Positions 28,045-36,691 of a DNA stretch of 64,000 nucleotides are shown here, in pieces. The position numbers and the translations under genes are program-made. Positions within the stretch are counted from its first letter, which is position 1, and every line of letters starts with the position of its first letter. The notes under the pieces were generated by a model. That model was not told the DNA's origin, did not search any database, and saw only the letters and a program-made list of their open reading frames with translations. Origin of the DNA: Azophilus sp965214305 (GTDB taxonomy: Bacteria; Pseudomonadota; Gammaproteobacteria; Pseudomonadales; Azotimanducaceae); NCBI GenBank assembly GCA_965214305.1, contig OZ243949.1, forward strand, positions 1,984,001-2,048,000, in the 5' to 3' direction.

Positions 28045-30024
28045 ATGAGCGCCCGTACACTAAGGGCCAATGCCATCCGGGTGCTGTCCATGGATGCGGT
28101 GCAACGCGCCAAATCCGGGCACCCCGGCGCGCCCATGGGGCTGGCGGACGTTGCCGAAGTGCTTTGGCGGGAACAGCTAAAACACAACCCGCGCGACCCG
28201 CATTGGTACGACCGGGACCGAGTCTTACTCTCCAACGGCCACGGCTCCATGTTGCTCTACGCCGTGCTGCACCTCAGCGGCTACGATGTTTCCATAGACG
28301 ACCTTAAAGCCTTTCGGCAACTGCATTCCAAAACGGCGGGTCACCCCGAATACGGCGAATGTCCCGGCGTTGAAACCACCACCGGCCCCCTCGGGCAGGG
28401 CATTGCCAATGCGGTCGGCATGGCGTTGGCAGAGCAACGTCTGGCCGCGGAATTCAATCGCCCCAATCACGCGATTGTTGACCACCGCACTTGGGTGATC
28501 GCGGGCGATGGCTGTCTTATGGAGGGCATTTCCCATGAGGCGGCATCACTCGCCGGCACACTCAAACTCGGCAAGCTCATCTGCCTGTACGACGACAACG
28601 GCATCTCCATCGACGGCGAGGTGGAAAACTGGTTTACCGAGGACGTGCCGGCCCGTTTCCAAAGTTACGGCTGGCGGGTAATAGAAGGCGTGGATGGTCA
28701 CGACGCCGAGGCGCTTCAGCAGGCGTTGGCCGAGGCGACGGCCAGCGACGGGCGTCCCACCCTGGTTTGCATCAAAACAATCATCGGCTTTGGCGCACCC
28801 AACAAGCAGGGAACCGAGTCGGTACACGGCGCGCCGCTTGGGGAGGCGGAAGTTGCCGAGGTGCGGCGCACGCTCAATTGGGGGTATGAACCCTTCGAGA
28901 TTCCGTCACACCTCTACGAGAGTTGGAGTTGTGTGGCGAAGGGCGGGGAAACCCAGGCAGCTTGGCGCACGGCCTTCGCGGACTATCGCCAAGACCATCC
29001 CGACTTGGCCAGGGAATTTGAGCGGCGCATGGATGGCCGTTTGCCGGATGGTTGGCAAGACGCCATCCGCCAAGTGGCCAGCACCGCCCAGAAGGACATG
29101 CAACCGCTCGCCACACGCCAGTCTTCACAAGCCTGCCTTGATGCCTTGGCACCCGCTCTGCCGGAACTGTTCGGCGGCTCGGCGGACCTCACGGGTTCGA
29201 ACAACACCCGCTGGGACGGTGCCGGCAAGGACCGCTACCTAAGTTTCGGCGTGCGCGAGTTCGGCATGACGGCCATCGGCAACGGCATGCTATTGCACGG
29301 TGGCTTCCGGCCCTTTTCAGGCACCTTTCTGGTGTTTATGGAATACGCGCGCAATGCGGTGCGCTTGGCGGCGCTGATGGGTGTTCCCAATATCTTTGTC
29401 TACACCCACGATTCGGTGGCCCTGGGCGAGGACGGCCCGACCCACCAGCCCATCGAACAGCTCACTAATCTGCGCACCACGCCGAACCTGTCCACTTGGC
29501 GGCCCTGCGACACGGTGGAAGCGGCCGCCGCCTGGGAAAGCGCGGTGGCTCGCACAGACGGGCCCACGGCGCTGATTTTCTCGCGCCAGAAAACCGTTCC
29601 GCAGAGCCGCGATACCGAAACGCTGGAGGCGGTGCGCCACGGCGGCTATGTACTCAGCCGCGAAACTGGCGCATTGGATGCTATTTTGATCGCGACCGGC
29701 TCGGAGGTGGACTTGGCGATCCGGGCGCAACAACGATTGGCGGAGCAGAATATCGGGGTGCGGGTGGTTTCCATGCCCAGTGCCGACGTTTTTCTTACCC
29801 AGGAACGCGGTTATCGAGACTCGGTTATTCCGCCGGACCTGCGTGTGCGCATTGCCGTGGAAGCGGGCCATCCGGACTACTGGCGGCGCTTCGTCGGCTT
29901 GGATGGCAATGTGCTTGGCATTGACCGGTTCGGGGTGAGCGCACCGGGAGCCCAGGCCATGGCCGCATTGGGGATGACGATTGAGAATCTGGTGGCGCTG
30001 GTGCGGCAAACGCTCGACCAATAG
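28045..30024 (+). CDS. tkt: Transketolase
   Basis: The 659-residue thiamine-diphosphate enzyme moves two-carbon units between sugar phosphates (pentose phosphate and Calvin cycles). Motifs: KSGHPGAPMG, GPLGQGIANAVGMALAEQ, the ThDP/Mg site GDGCLMEG, and the pyrimidine-domain GVREFGM. The ATG at 28045 gives the normal start (MSARTLRANAIRVLSMDAVQ). The frame is open upstream without family similarity. It is followed by pgk; a gap gene is missing from the usual tkt-gap-pgk order. Confidence 0.95.
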   Translation: MSARTLRANAIRVLSMDAVQRAKSGHPGAPMGLADVAEVLWREQLKHNPRDPHWYDRDRVLLSNGHGSMLLYAVLHLSGYDVSIDDLKAFRQLHSKTAGHPEYGECPGVETTTGPLGQGIANAVGMALAEQRLAAEFNRPNHAIVDHRTWVIAGDGCLMEGISHEAASLAGTLKLGKLICLYDDNGISIDGEVENWFTEDVPARFQSYGWRVIEGVDGHDAEALQQALAEATASDGRPTLVCIKTIIGFGAPNKQGTESVHGAPLGEAEVAEVRRTLNWGYEPFEIPSHLYESWSCVAKGGETQAAWRTAFADYRQDHPDLAREFERRMDGRLPDGWQDAIRQVASTAQKDMQPLATRQSSQACLDALAPALPELFGGSADLTGSNNTRWDGAGKDRYLSFGVREFGMTAIGNGMLLHGGFRPFSGTFLVFMEYARNAVRLAALMGVPNIFVYTHDSVALGEDGPTHQPIEQLTNLRTTPNLSTWRPCDTVEAAAAWESAVARTDGPTALIFSRQKTVPQSRDTETLEAVRHGGYVLSRETGALDAILIATGSEVDLAIRAQQRLAEQNIGVRVVSMPSADVFLTQERGYRDSVIPPDLRVRIAVEAGHPDYWRRFVGLDGNVLGIDRFGVSAPGAQAMAALGMTIENLVALVRQTLDQ

Positions 30025-30082
30025 GCGCCACCGGACAAACGCCTTCGCAGCCAATGATGCGGGCGAACAAGGAGTAATTTTA

Positions 30083-30181
30083 GGGATTTATATACTTAAC
30101 TCCATCTTCCACTAGATTTTGTGCTCATAAAAACTGCTTGCCGTAATTTGCTGTGGTCGTGGAGTCAAATATATAGCTCCC
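30083..30181. mobile_element. MITE-like repeat B, copy 2, between tkt and pgk
   Basis: About 99 bp with the same inverted ends as the copy in bamC (GGGATTTATATACTTAAC ... AAATATATAGCTCCC). The 12-bp AGTAATTTTAGG occurs on both sides (30073-30084 and 30186-30197), consistent with duplication at insertion, although four extra bases follow the right end. Confidence 0.75.
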
Positions 30182-30208
30182 AAACAGTAATTTTAGGACG
30201 TTTTGCCG

Positions 30209-31363
30209 ATGTTTAAGCGCATGGCGGAGCTCGACCTTGCCAGCAAAGCTGTGCTGATCCGCGAGGATCTGAACGTTCCCATCGCGGCTGGCGAGGTTAC
30301 CAACGACGCCCGTATCGCGGCGGCTTTGCCTACGCTGCGGGCGGCGCTCGACCAGGGAGCAAAGGTGCTGGTGATGTCGCATCTGGGTCGGCCGGCGGAG
30401 GGCGAGCACGACCCCGCCTTATCGCTGGCGCCGGTGGCCGGACGGTTGGCGGAGATGCTTGGCGAGCCGGTGCCGCTGCTGCCCGGCTTGGCAGCCGCGG
30501 AAGTTTCCGATGCCCGGCTTGCACTGTTGGAAAATGTACGCTTCCTGGTCGGTGAGAAGGCCAACGACGAGGCGCTGTCGAGGCGCTTGGCGGGGCTGTG
30601 CGACATCTTCGTTATGGATGCCTTCGCCACCGCCCACCGCGCCCAGGCGTCAACCCACGGTGTTGCCCGGTTCGCGCCCTTGGCGTGCGCGGGGCCACTG
30701 CTCGTCGGGGAACTCGATGCGTTGGCGCGGGCGTTGCACAACCCGCGTCGTCCATTGGTGGCGATTGTCGGCGGCTCGAAAGTTTCCACCAAACTCACCG
30801 TGCTCGACAAGCTCGCCGCGCTCGCGGACCACATCATCGTTGGCGGCGGTATCGCCAACACCTTCATCGCCGCTGCGGCATACAAAACCGGCGCATCGTT
30901 GGTGGAGCGGGAACTGCTCGATGTTGCCGGAAAGCTGGGCGCGCGAGTGGAAATCCCGCTGCCGGTTGACCTCATGGTGGGCCGGCGTATCGCCCAGCAC
31001 GCAACGGCCGTGGTGCGGCTCTTGGATGAGGTGGGCGAGCACGACATGATTCTGGATATCGGCCCGGAAACCGCCAGGCGATGGCGGGCGCTCCTGCAAG
31101 ACGCCGGAACCATTCTATGGAACGGCCCGGTCGGGGTGTTCGAATACGACCAATTCGGTGAGGGTACGCGCCTGTTGGCCGAGGGTATCGCGCAAAGCGA
31201 GGCGTTCTCTGTCGCCGGCGGCGGCGATACCCTGGCCGCTATCGAAAAGTACGGCGTGCGCGACGGGATCTCCTATATCTCGACCGGCGGAGGCGCCTTC
31301 CTGGAATTTGTGGAAGGCAAAACACTGCCCGCGGTGGAGGTGTTGCAAAGCCGAGCCGGTTGA
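30209..31363 (+). CDS. pgk: Phosphoglycerate kinase
   Basis: The glycolytic/Calvin enzyme transferring phosphate between 1,3-bisphosphoglycerate and ADP. The 384-residue product has the REDLNVPI substrate motif, SHLGRP, GGSKVSTKL and the C-terminal nucleotide loop SVAGGGDTLAAI. The ATG at 30209 follows TTTTAGGAC (AGGA, ~9 bp). A TTG at 30203 is also in frame. Repeat B separates it from tkt, so transcription may be affected. Confidence 0.96.
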   Translation: MFKRMAELDLASKAVLIREDLNVPIAAGEVTNDARIAAALPTLRAALDQGAKVLVMSHLGRPAEGEHDPALSLAPVAGRLAEMLGEPVPLLPGLAAAEVSDARLALLENVRFLVGEKANDEALSRRLAGLCDIFVMDAFATAHRAQASTHGVARFAPLACAGPLLVGELDALARALHNPRRPLVAIVGGSKVSTKLTVLDKLAALADHIIVGGGIANTFIAAAAYKTGASLVERELLDVAGKLGARVEIPLPVDLMVGRRIAQHATAVVRLLDEVGEHDMILDIGPETARRWRALLQDAGTILWNGPVGVFEYDQFGEGTRLLAEGIAQSEAFSVAGGGDTLAAIEKYGVRDGISYISTGGGAFLEFVEGKTLPAVEVLQSRAG

Positions 31364-31432
31364 CGCTCTCTCGCTCCGTGGCTTTAATAGGCTTCCTCTA
31401 TGCCCCCTCGCTTTTCCGCTCCGGAAACGTTC

Positions 31433-31508
31433 GGCCAGGTAGCTCAGTCGGTAGAGCAGTGGACTGAAAATCCTCGTGTCGGCAGTTCGATTCTGCCCCT
31501 GGCCACCA
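31433..31508 (+). tRNA. tRNA-Phe (GAA)
   Basis: The 76-nt cloverleaf has acceptor GGCCAGG pairing with CCTGGCC, D-stem GCTC/GAGC, anticodon loop CTGAAAA (anticodon GAA), the TTCGATT T-loop and an encoded ACCA end. The anticodon stem has one mismatch (U28-U42). It is the last core gene before the accessory lasso-peptide region, a classic integration site. Confidence 0.95.
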
Positions 31509-31583
31509 TTTCCCGATCCATCGCCGTTCCAGGCGCGCGGCGAGTCGGTTTGGAAGGCGCCTTGGCTGCGTTAAACTCCGCGC

Positions 31584-33431
31584 ATGTCCGATTCAGCATC
31601 AACCCCGGCGTCGGTCGCCACCCGCGGCGCCCCGCCCTCCGGCACCGGCGGCGGGTCGTGGACGCTGGCGCGCGAGCTGGCGGCCATGGCGCCGGGGCAG
31701 TGCGCCTTGGCGGTGCTGCTGCTGCTGACTGCGGGCGTGACCGAAGCCTTCGGCTTGTTGATGATTATCCCGCTGTTGCAGGCGGCCGGGCTGGTCGATG
31801 CCGGCGGCGAGGGCGTGGCGGTCGTGGAGGCGGCAACCCGGTTCGCGGCCTCCGTCGGCCTTACCCTCAACCTGCCCGGCGTGCTGGCGGTGTTTCTTGT
31901 CCTCGCGGCGGTTCGCTCCGCAACGGCCTGGGGGCGCGGCGTGGTGACGACCCGGCTCAGGCTGAAGTTCACGGACCGCATTCGCGGCGACCTCTACGCC
32001 GCCGTCGCCAACGCTTCCTACAGCCAGTTGCTGGGGCGGCGGCGGTCCGATATCCAGCACATGCTGACCGATACGGTGGGACGCGTCGGCCACGGGGCTT
32101 TTCTGCTGCTGCAAATGGCGGTGGGGACGACGCTGGCGCTGTTCCAATTCGCGGTGGCGCTCGCCGTGTCGTCGGCGACCGCCGCCGTCGCGGCGGCGCT
32201 GGGCTTGGTGCTGGCCGCGGTCGGAGGGCCCATGGTGCGGCGCTCGCATCGGCTGGGCCAAGACCTTACCGAAAGCGGCCGCGTTCTGCGCGGCCACACA
32301 ACCGACTTCCTCGACGGACTGAAACCCGCCAAGATCCACAATGCCGAGCTCGCGCATGTGGAGCGCTTCCTGCGGCAAACCGCCGAAGTGCGCCAGCGGC
32401 AAGTGGCGTTCGCCACCCTGAGCGGGGGCACCAGCGCCGCGCTGAGCTTCGCCGCCGCCGCCGCGCTGGCGGGGCTGGTCTGGTACGCGCTGGCCGTCTC
32501 CGGTTTGGCGCTGGCCGAGTTGGCGCTGCTCGCGCTGGTGTTCGCCCGGGTCACTCCGGCCATGCTGCGTCTGCTGCAGCAAACCCAGGCTTTGGCCAAC
32601 GCGCTGCCCGCCCAGGCCGCGGCCGCCGGCATGGCGAACGAGCTGCGGGCGGCGGCCGAGCCCGTTGGCACGGACGAGGCGGCGCCCGCGCTTACCCTCG
32701 CCCGGGGAATCGAGGCGCGCAATGTCGGCTTCGTCTATCCGGGCGCCACGGCGCCCGCGCTGCGCGGGGTTTCCTGCGATATTCCGGCGCAAGGCCTATT
32801 CGCTGTCACCGGCCCCTCCGGGGCAGGCAAAACAACCTTCGCGGATTTGCTGCTGGGCCTGCTGGAGCCCAGCGAAGGCGCAATCCATGTGGACGGCGCG
32901 CCGTTGCGCGGCGCCGCCCTGCGGCGTTGGCGCCGCGCAACGGCCGCCGTGCCCCAGGAGCCGTTCCTGCTCCACGAGAGCGTGCGGAGCAATCTCGCCT
33001 GGGCCCGCCCCGGCGCCACCGAGGCGGAAATGCGCAAAGCCCTGGAACTGGCCGCGGCGGATTTCGTCGATGCGCTCGAACAGGGCCTGGACACCGTGGT
33101 GGGAGACCGCGGCGGCCGGTTGTCGGGCGGCGAGCGCCAGCGCGTGGCGCTGGCCGCCGCGTTGCTGCGCAAGCCCGCGCTGCTCGTGCTCGACGAGCCG
33201 ACCGGCCAGCTCGACCGGGACAACGAGGCGCGGGTCATCGAAAGCCTGCGCCGCCTGCGCGGCCATGCCACCGTGGTGGTCATCACCCACGGCGATGCCT
33301 TGCTGCGCGAGGCGGATCAAGTGCTAACGCTGGATGCCCGCCGCCTGCCGGGGGCATCCGCGGATGCCGCCCAACCCCACCCGCGGCGAAGCCCTGCCGC
33401 GCCCAGCCCGGCGCGCGGAGCGGGTATATGA
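31584..33431 (+). CDS. ABC exporter (permease-ATPase fusion), probable lasso peptide exporter
   Basis: A 615-residue half-transporter with a transmembrane domain (~30-330: LAVLLLLTAGVTEAFGLLMI and others) fused to an ATPase (~365-590) with Walker A GPSGAGKTT (410-418), signature LSGGERQR (~512) and Walker B LLVLDEPT. Such D-type exporters accompany lasso peptide clusters and export the product, giving self-immunity. It opens the region right of tRNA-Phe. Its C terminus is Ala/Pro-rich, and its 3' end (33411-33462) resembles a sequence repeated downstream. Confidence 0.88.
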   Translation: MSDSASTPASVATRGAPPSGTGGGSWTLARELAAMAPGQCALAVLLLLTAGVTEAFGLLMIIPLLQAAGLVDAGGEGVAVVEAATRFAASVGLTLNLPGVLAVFLVLAAVRSATAWGRGVVTTRLRLKFTDRIRGDLYAAVANASYSQLLGRRRSDIQHMLTDTVGRVGHGAFLLLQMAVGTTLALFQFAVALAVSSATAAVAAALGLVLAAVGGPMVRRSHRLGQDLTESGRVLRGHTTDFLDGLKPAKIHNAELAHVERFLRQTAEVRQRQVAFATLSGGTSAALSFAAAAALAGLVWYALAVSGLALAELALLALVFARVTPAMLRLLQQTQALANALPAQAAAAGMANELRAAAEPVGTDEAAPALTLARGIEARNVGFVYPGATAPALRGVSCDIPAQGLFAVTGPSGAGKTTFADLLLGLLEPSEGAIHVDGAPLRGAALRRWRRATAAVPQEPFLLHESVRSNLAWARPGATEAEMRKALELAAADFVDALEQGLDTVVGDRGGRLSGGERQRVALAAALLRKPALLVLDEPTGQLDRDNEARVIESLRRLRGHATVVVITHGDALLREADQVLTLDARRLPGASADAAQPHPRRSPAAPSPARGAGI

Positions 33432-33490
33432 TGCTTGAGCGCCGCCATCCTTCCCCGGCGGCGGGCCCGCCAACGCCCGGGTGGTGCCGT

Positions 33491-34108
33491 CTAGCAGCTC
33501 GGCTTCTGGTTCAGCACCCGTCCAAGGCCCAGATAATAATCCAAGGTATTCTGGGGGATCGTGTCGTCATCGGTCGCCACGATGTTGAAGGTCTGTTCGG
33601 CGGACAGGTGGAGGGGGCCGCTGCCGGTGTTGATGACCCGCGTTGCCACGCGGATCCGTTGCTCCGTGCCGCCAGAGTTTCGGCAGTTGTTGTCCTTGCT
33701 GGTGGCATTGACTTCGATCCGGCAGCCATCGTCGGCGATATTGGCTCCCGCATCCCCCCGGCAGCCGCTGGGCACCTCGTCGCTATTGCCGAACCCGTCC
33801 CTTTCCGAAAAAAAGCCGCCGAAGGCACCATTGTTAAAATTGCCGGTGGTTCCAGGGGTCGGGTTGGTGATGCTGACGACGGGTCGCGCGCCCGCAGGAA
33901 GAGCCCTGCATTTGTAAATCAGATTGAAGCTTACATAGTGGCCTTCGCCGATGGTCAGGGTGTCGCCTTGGAATGAATAGTTCCCCTCGCCCGACCAGAC
34001 GCCACCCGCCGTGATGGCGCATGGGAGGGTCTGGGCTGCGGCTGGCGGGGCGAGCAGCGCCAGCAAAGACAAGGTGGTTAGTCCAGCGAGGGAAGTGAAG
34101 CGGTTCAT
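33491..34108 (-). CDS. Secreted cysteine-containing protein of unknown function, copy 1
   Basis: The 205-residue product has a signal peptide (hydrophobic 8-21, likely cleavage after AAA at 23-25). The mature part is about 180 residues with six cysteines (30, 67, about 115, 128 and 143, and the C-terminal residue), which could form three disulfides. I do not recognise the family. It is divergently oriented from precursor 1 and duplicated with it, so a role linked to the peptide (periplasmic target decoy, immunity, carrier) is possible. An identical copy is at 39108-39725. Confidence 0.75.
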   Translation of the reverse strand: MNRFTSLAGLTTLSLLALLAPPAAAQTLPCAITAGGVWSGEGNYSFQGDTLTIGEGHYVSFNLIYKCRALPAGARPVVSITNPTPGTTGNFNNGAFGGFFSERDGFGNSDEVPSGCRGDAGANIADDGCRIEVNATSKDNNCRNSGGTEQRIRVATRVINTGSGPLHLSAEQTFNIVATDDDTIPQNTLDYYLGLGRVLNQKPSC

Positions 34109-34316
34109 GGTGTGTGTCCCGTTGCGTTGATAGCCTCATTCTATACCATATTGAATATCCGCAAGGAAAGACATGTTTCAAATGCTTCAAACTGACCCGC
34201 TACCAGGGCGGGGTTGTCGGGGCAGGCTTGCGGATTTTGCTGCATATCTCCTATTTATGGCGGGGTTTGTTATGATTGGCCTATTAACAACGCAGGTCGC
34301 CGAGAGGAGATATCCC

Positions 34317-34507
34317 ATGCCTAGCAAGAATCGCAACCTTACCCCCCCCCCCCTGAATTTCTAGAGAAACCCCGCAAACGCCCCTGGCACCCGCCGACCG
34401 TCAAAACGGTTGCACTGGATCAGACATTCTCTGGCCCAAAAGAAAACATGTTTCAGTCTGAATCCGAAATCTATCATCCTCCCGGTTCTCCTCCTCCCTC
34501 ATCTTGA
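34317..34507 (+). CDS. Lasso-type precursor peptide 1, out of frame (12-C run)
   Basis: The ATG at 34317 follows GAGAGGAG by 7 bases. After MPSKNRNLT comes a run of 12 C (34342-34353); reading continues PPPLNF and stops at 34364. With 13 C, as in the otherwise identical precursor 3, it reads through to 34507 and yields 63 residues. These include leader W-H-PPTVKTV-x-L-x-Q-T-F and a 25-residue core starting SGPKENMFQSESE and ending in Ser. It is therefore OFF as written. A possible -10 box, TATGAT, is at 34271-34276. PqqD follows 18 bp downstream. Confidence 0.8.
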
Positions 34508-34525
34508 AGTCGCAGGGCGGCGGCG

Positions 34526-34816
34526 ATGAGCCTTTCGGCGGACGCGGTGCTGCGCCGCAACCCGGCGATGGTCTTCACGGAGCTGGACGACTCGCTGGTC
34601 ATGATGAACCCGGAACGGGGGAGCTACCACGAGCTGGACCCGATCGCCGCCCGGATCTGGGCGCTGCTGGAGTCGGGCCGCTCCGTGGCCGACCTGCGCG
34701 ATTCACTGCTGCTTGAATACGACGACGTGGCCCCGGAGCAATGCGAGCGCGACCTGCTCGCCTTCCTGGATCAGGCGCTGGCGCTCCGCCTGGTCGAGTC
34801 CGACGGGAAGCGGTAG
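34526..34816 (+). CDS. PqqD-like leader-recognition protein (lasso B1/E type), copy 1
   Basis: This 96-residue winged-helix protein has the PqqD/RRE pattern: FTELDDSLVMMNPERGSYHE strands, then a helix around IAARIWALLESGRSVADL and a C-terminal helical part. In lasso systems it binds the conserved leader and hands the precursor to the B2 protease. It follows a precursor gene and has three near-identical siblings (36912, 40144, 42530). Confidence 0.9.
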   Translation: MSLSADAVLRRNPAMVFTELDDSLVMMNPERGSYHELDPIAARIWALLESGRSVADLRDSLLLEYDDVAPEQCERDLLAFLDQALALRLVESDGKR

Positions 34817-34844
34817 GGCGCGCGGCGACCCGCCCGGCCCGGAG

Positions 34845-34900
34845 AGCGATCAGCCGAGAAACCGCCCGGCCTCGCCGAGATAGCCCCGCCGCGCCGAGCC
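34845..34900 (-). pseudogene. 3'-end remnant of a sulfotransferase gene
   Basis: CAGCCGAGAAACCGCCCGGC and the following bases match, with substitutions, the last codons of the intact leftward sulfotransferase at 42854 (CAGCCGAGGAATCTCTCGGC). The same 3'-end vestige appears after PqqD 2 (37222-37250) and after PqqD 3 (40463-40518). A sulfotransferase once lay after each PqqD copy. Confidence 0.5.
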
Positions 34901-34983
34901 CGGCGCGTGGCGCGGAGCGCGGAGCGGGTATATGATGCTTGAGTGCCGCCATCCTCCCCCGGCGGCGGATTGAGGCGCCCCTT

Positions 34984-36534
34984 GTGACCCAGCGCAGGCT
35001 ATTGCCCATCGGCATCCAAACCTTCCGCAAGATCCGGGAGCGCAACTGCTACTATGTGGACAAGACGCCCTTTATCAAGGCCTTGGCGGACAGCGGCTCG
35101 CACTACTTCCTGTCCCGGCCCCGGCGTTTCGGCAAAAGCCTGTTCCTCGACACCCTCAAGGAGGCCTTCGAGGGCAACCAGGCGCTCTTCGAGGGGCTGG
35201 CCATCCACGACAGCTGGGATTGGTCGGCCCGCCATCCCGTGCTGCGCTTGAGCTTCGGCAGCGGCAACTTCAAGGAGCCGGACCACCTGAACGCCAGCCT
35301 GATGGCGCAATTCGACTCGATCGAGCGCCAGTTCGGCTTGGTGTCGAACTACGCGACCGGGCCGGAGCGGTTCGCGCATCTGCTTGGAGCGCTGCATCAG
35401 CAAGCCGGGCGGCCCGTCGTGGTGCTCGTGGACGAGTACGACAAGCCCATTCTCGACGCCTTGGACGCGCCGGAGGTGGCGCGGGCGAACCGCGATTTTC
35501 TGCGCGGCATCTATGCCGTCATCAAGGACAGCGACGCGCACATCCATTTCGTCTTCCTGACCGGCGTCAGCAAATTCTCCAAGGTCAGCCTGTTCTCCGG
35601 ACTCAACAACCTCAAGGACATCACCCTGGACCGCCGCTACTCCGCCATCTGCGGCTACACCGATGCCGATTTGGACACGGAATTCGCCCCGGAATTGCCG
35701 GGATTGGACCGGAAGGAGGTGCAAAGCTGGTACAACGGCTACAACTGGCGGGGTGTGGATCGGGTTTACAACCCCTACGACATCCTGCTGCTTTTCGACA
35801 GCCGCGAGTTCAAGGCGCACTGGTTCGAGACCGGCTCCCCGACGTTCCTGGTCGAGACCCTGTTCCAGCGTCAAATCAGCTCGGTGGCTCTGGAGAGCTT
35901 GGCCGGCGCCGACGATCTGCTGTCGAAGTTCGACGTGGGCAGCATCGGCACCGAGGCATTGCTGTTTCAAACCGGCTACCTGACCATCGCCGAGGAACTG
36001 GACATCGGCGGCGAACCGTTCTACCGGCTCGGCTACCCCAACCGCGAAGTGCGGCAAAGCCTCAACCGGAGCCTGCTCGGCCACTTGGTGCAGGACCAAA
36101 CGCGGCAGACGGCGAACAGCCTGAGGCTTATCCAGCTCCTTGAGGCCAACGACTTCGACGGCCTCGAGACCTTGTTCCGCGCCTTCTTCTCCAGCATCCC
36201 CCACCAGTGGCACACCAACAACCACATCGCCGGCTACGAGGGCTACTACGCCAGCGTCTTCTACTCCTACTTCGCTGCCTTGGGCCTCGACATCAAGGTG
36301 GAGGACAGCAGCAGCCACGGCCGCCTGGACATGGCCGTGCGCTATGGTGGCCATGTGTACCTGTTCGAGTTCAAGGTGGTGGAGATGGCCTCCGAGGGCG
36401 CCGCGATGGCGCAGTTGAAAGCCAGGGACTACGCCGGGAAGCACCGCGCCTTGGGCGAGCCGATCCACCTGGTCGCCGTCGAATTCAGCAAGTCCGACCG
36501 CAATCTGGCAGCGTTCGAGGTGGAGCGGGCCTGA
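34984..36534 (+). CDS. AAA-ATPase-like / PD-(D/E)xK fusion protein, copy 1
   Basis: From the GTG at 34984 the product begins MTQRRLLPIGIQTFRKIRER, the standard start of this family (a TTG at 34939 is also in frame). An N-terminal AAA-ATPase-like domain has the P-loop-like RPRRFGKSLF and VLVDEYDKPI. The C terminus carries a PD-(D/E)xK fold (GRLDMAVRYGG ... YLFEFKV). These proteins are widespread, of uncertain function and often mobile or defence-associated. It sits between two precursor-PqqD pairs and is duplicated exactly at 40602-42152. Confidence 0.85.
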   Translation: MTQRRLLPIGIQTFRKIRERNCYYVDKTPFIKALADSGSHYFLSRPRRFGKSLFLDTLKEAFEGNQALFEGLAIHDSWDWSARHPVLRLSFGSGNFKEPDHLNASLMAQFDSIERQFGLVSNYATGPERFAHLLGALHQQAGRPVVVLVDEYDKPILDALDAPEVARANRDFLRGIYAVIKDSDAHIHFVFLTGVSKFSKVSLFSGLNNLKDITLDRRYSAICGYTDADLDTEFAPELPGLDRKEVQSWYNGYNWRGVDRVYNPYDILLLFDSREFKAHWFETGSPTFLVETLFQRQISSVALESLAGADDLLSKFDVGSIGTEALLFQTGYLTIAEELDIGGEPFYRLGYPNREVRQSLNRSLLGHLVQDQTRQTANSLRLIQLLEANDFDGLETLFRAFFSSIPHQWHTNNHIAGYEGYYASVFYSYFAALGLDIKVEDSSSHGRLDMAVRYGGHVYLFEFKVVEMASEGAAMAQLKARDYAGKHRALGEPIHLVAVEFSKSDRNLAAFEVERA

Positions 36535-36619
36535 AAGCGCCCGGCGGCGGAACGGCTTGGCGCGCGCGCACCGATCTTCATCGGCGAGCCGACGGACTGA
36601 GGCCGCAGCTTGCGGGTAG

Positions 36620-36647
36620 TTTACATATCGCGGGGGTTTGTTATAGT
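36620..36647 (+). promoter_or_regulatory. Putative sigma70 promoter of precursor 2
   Basis: TTTACA (36620-36625), a 16-bp spacer and TATAGT (36642-36647), about 45 bp before the start codon. The identical sequence serves precursor 4 (42238-42265). The GGGGTTTGTTAT around the -10 also precedes precursors 1 and 3. Confidence 0.5.
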
Positions 36648-36691
36648 TGACGCTCTTGCCAACGCCAACTCCCGAAAGGAGGTACAGTCGA

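Noticed and set aside
31400..33976. 858-codon rightward frame overlapping tRNA-Phe and the ABC exporter
   Set aside because: It runs through a tRNA and is offset from the exporter, which has all ABC motifs in its own frame. The translation is low-complexity Arg/Gly/Ala.
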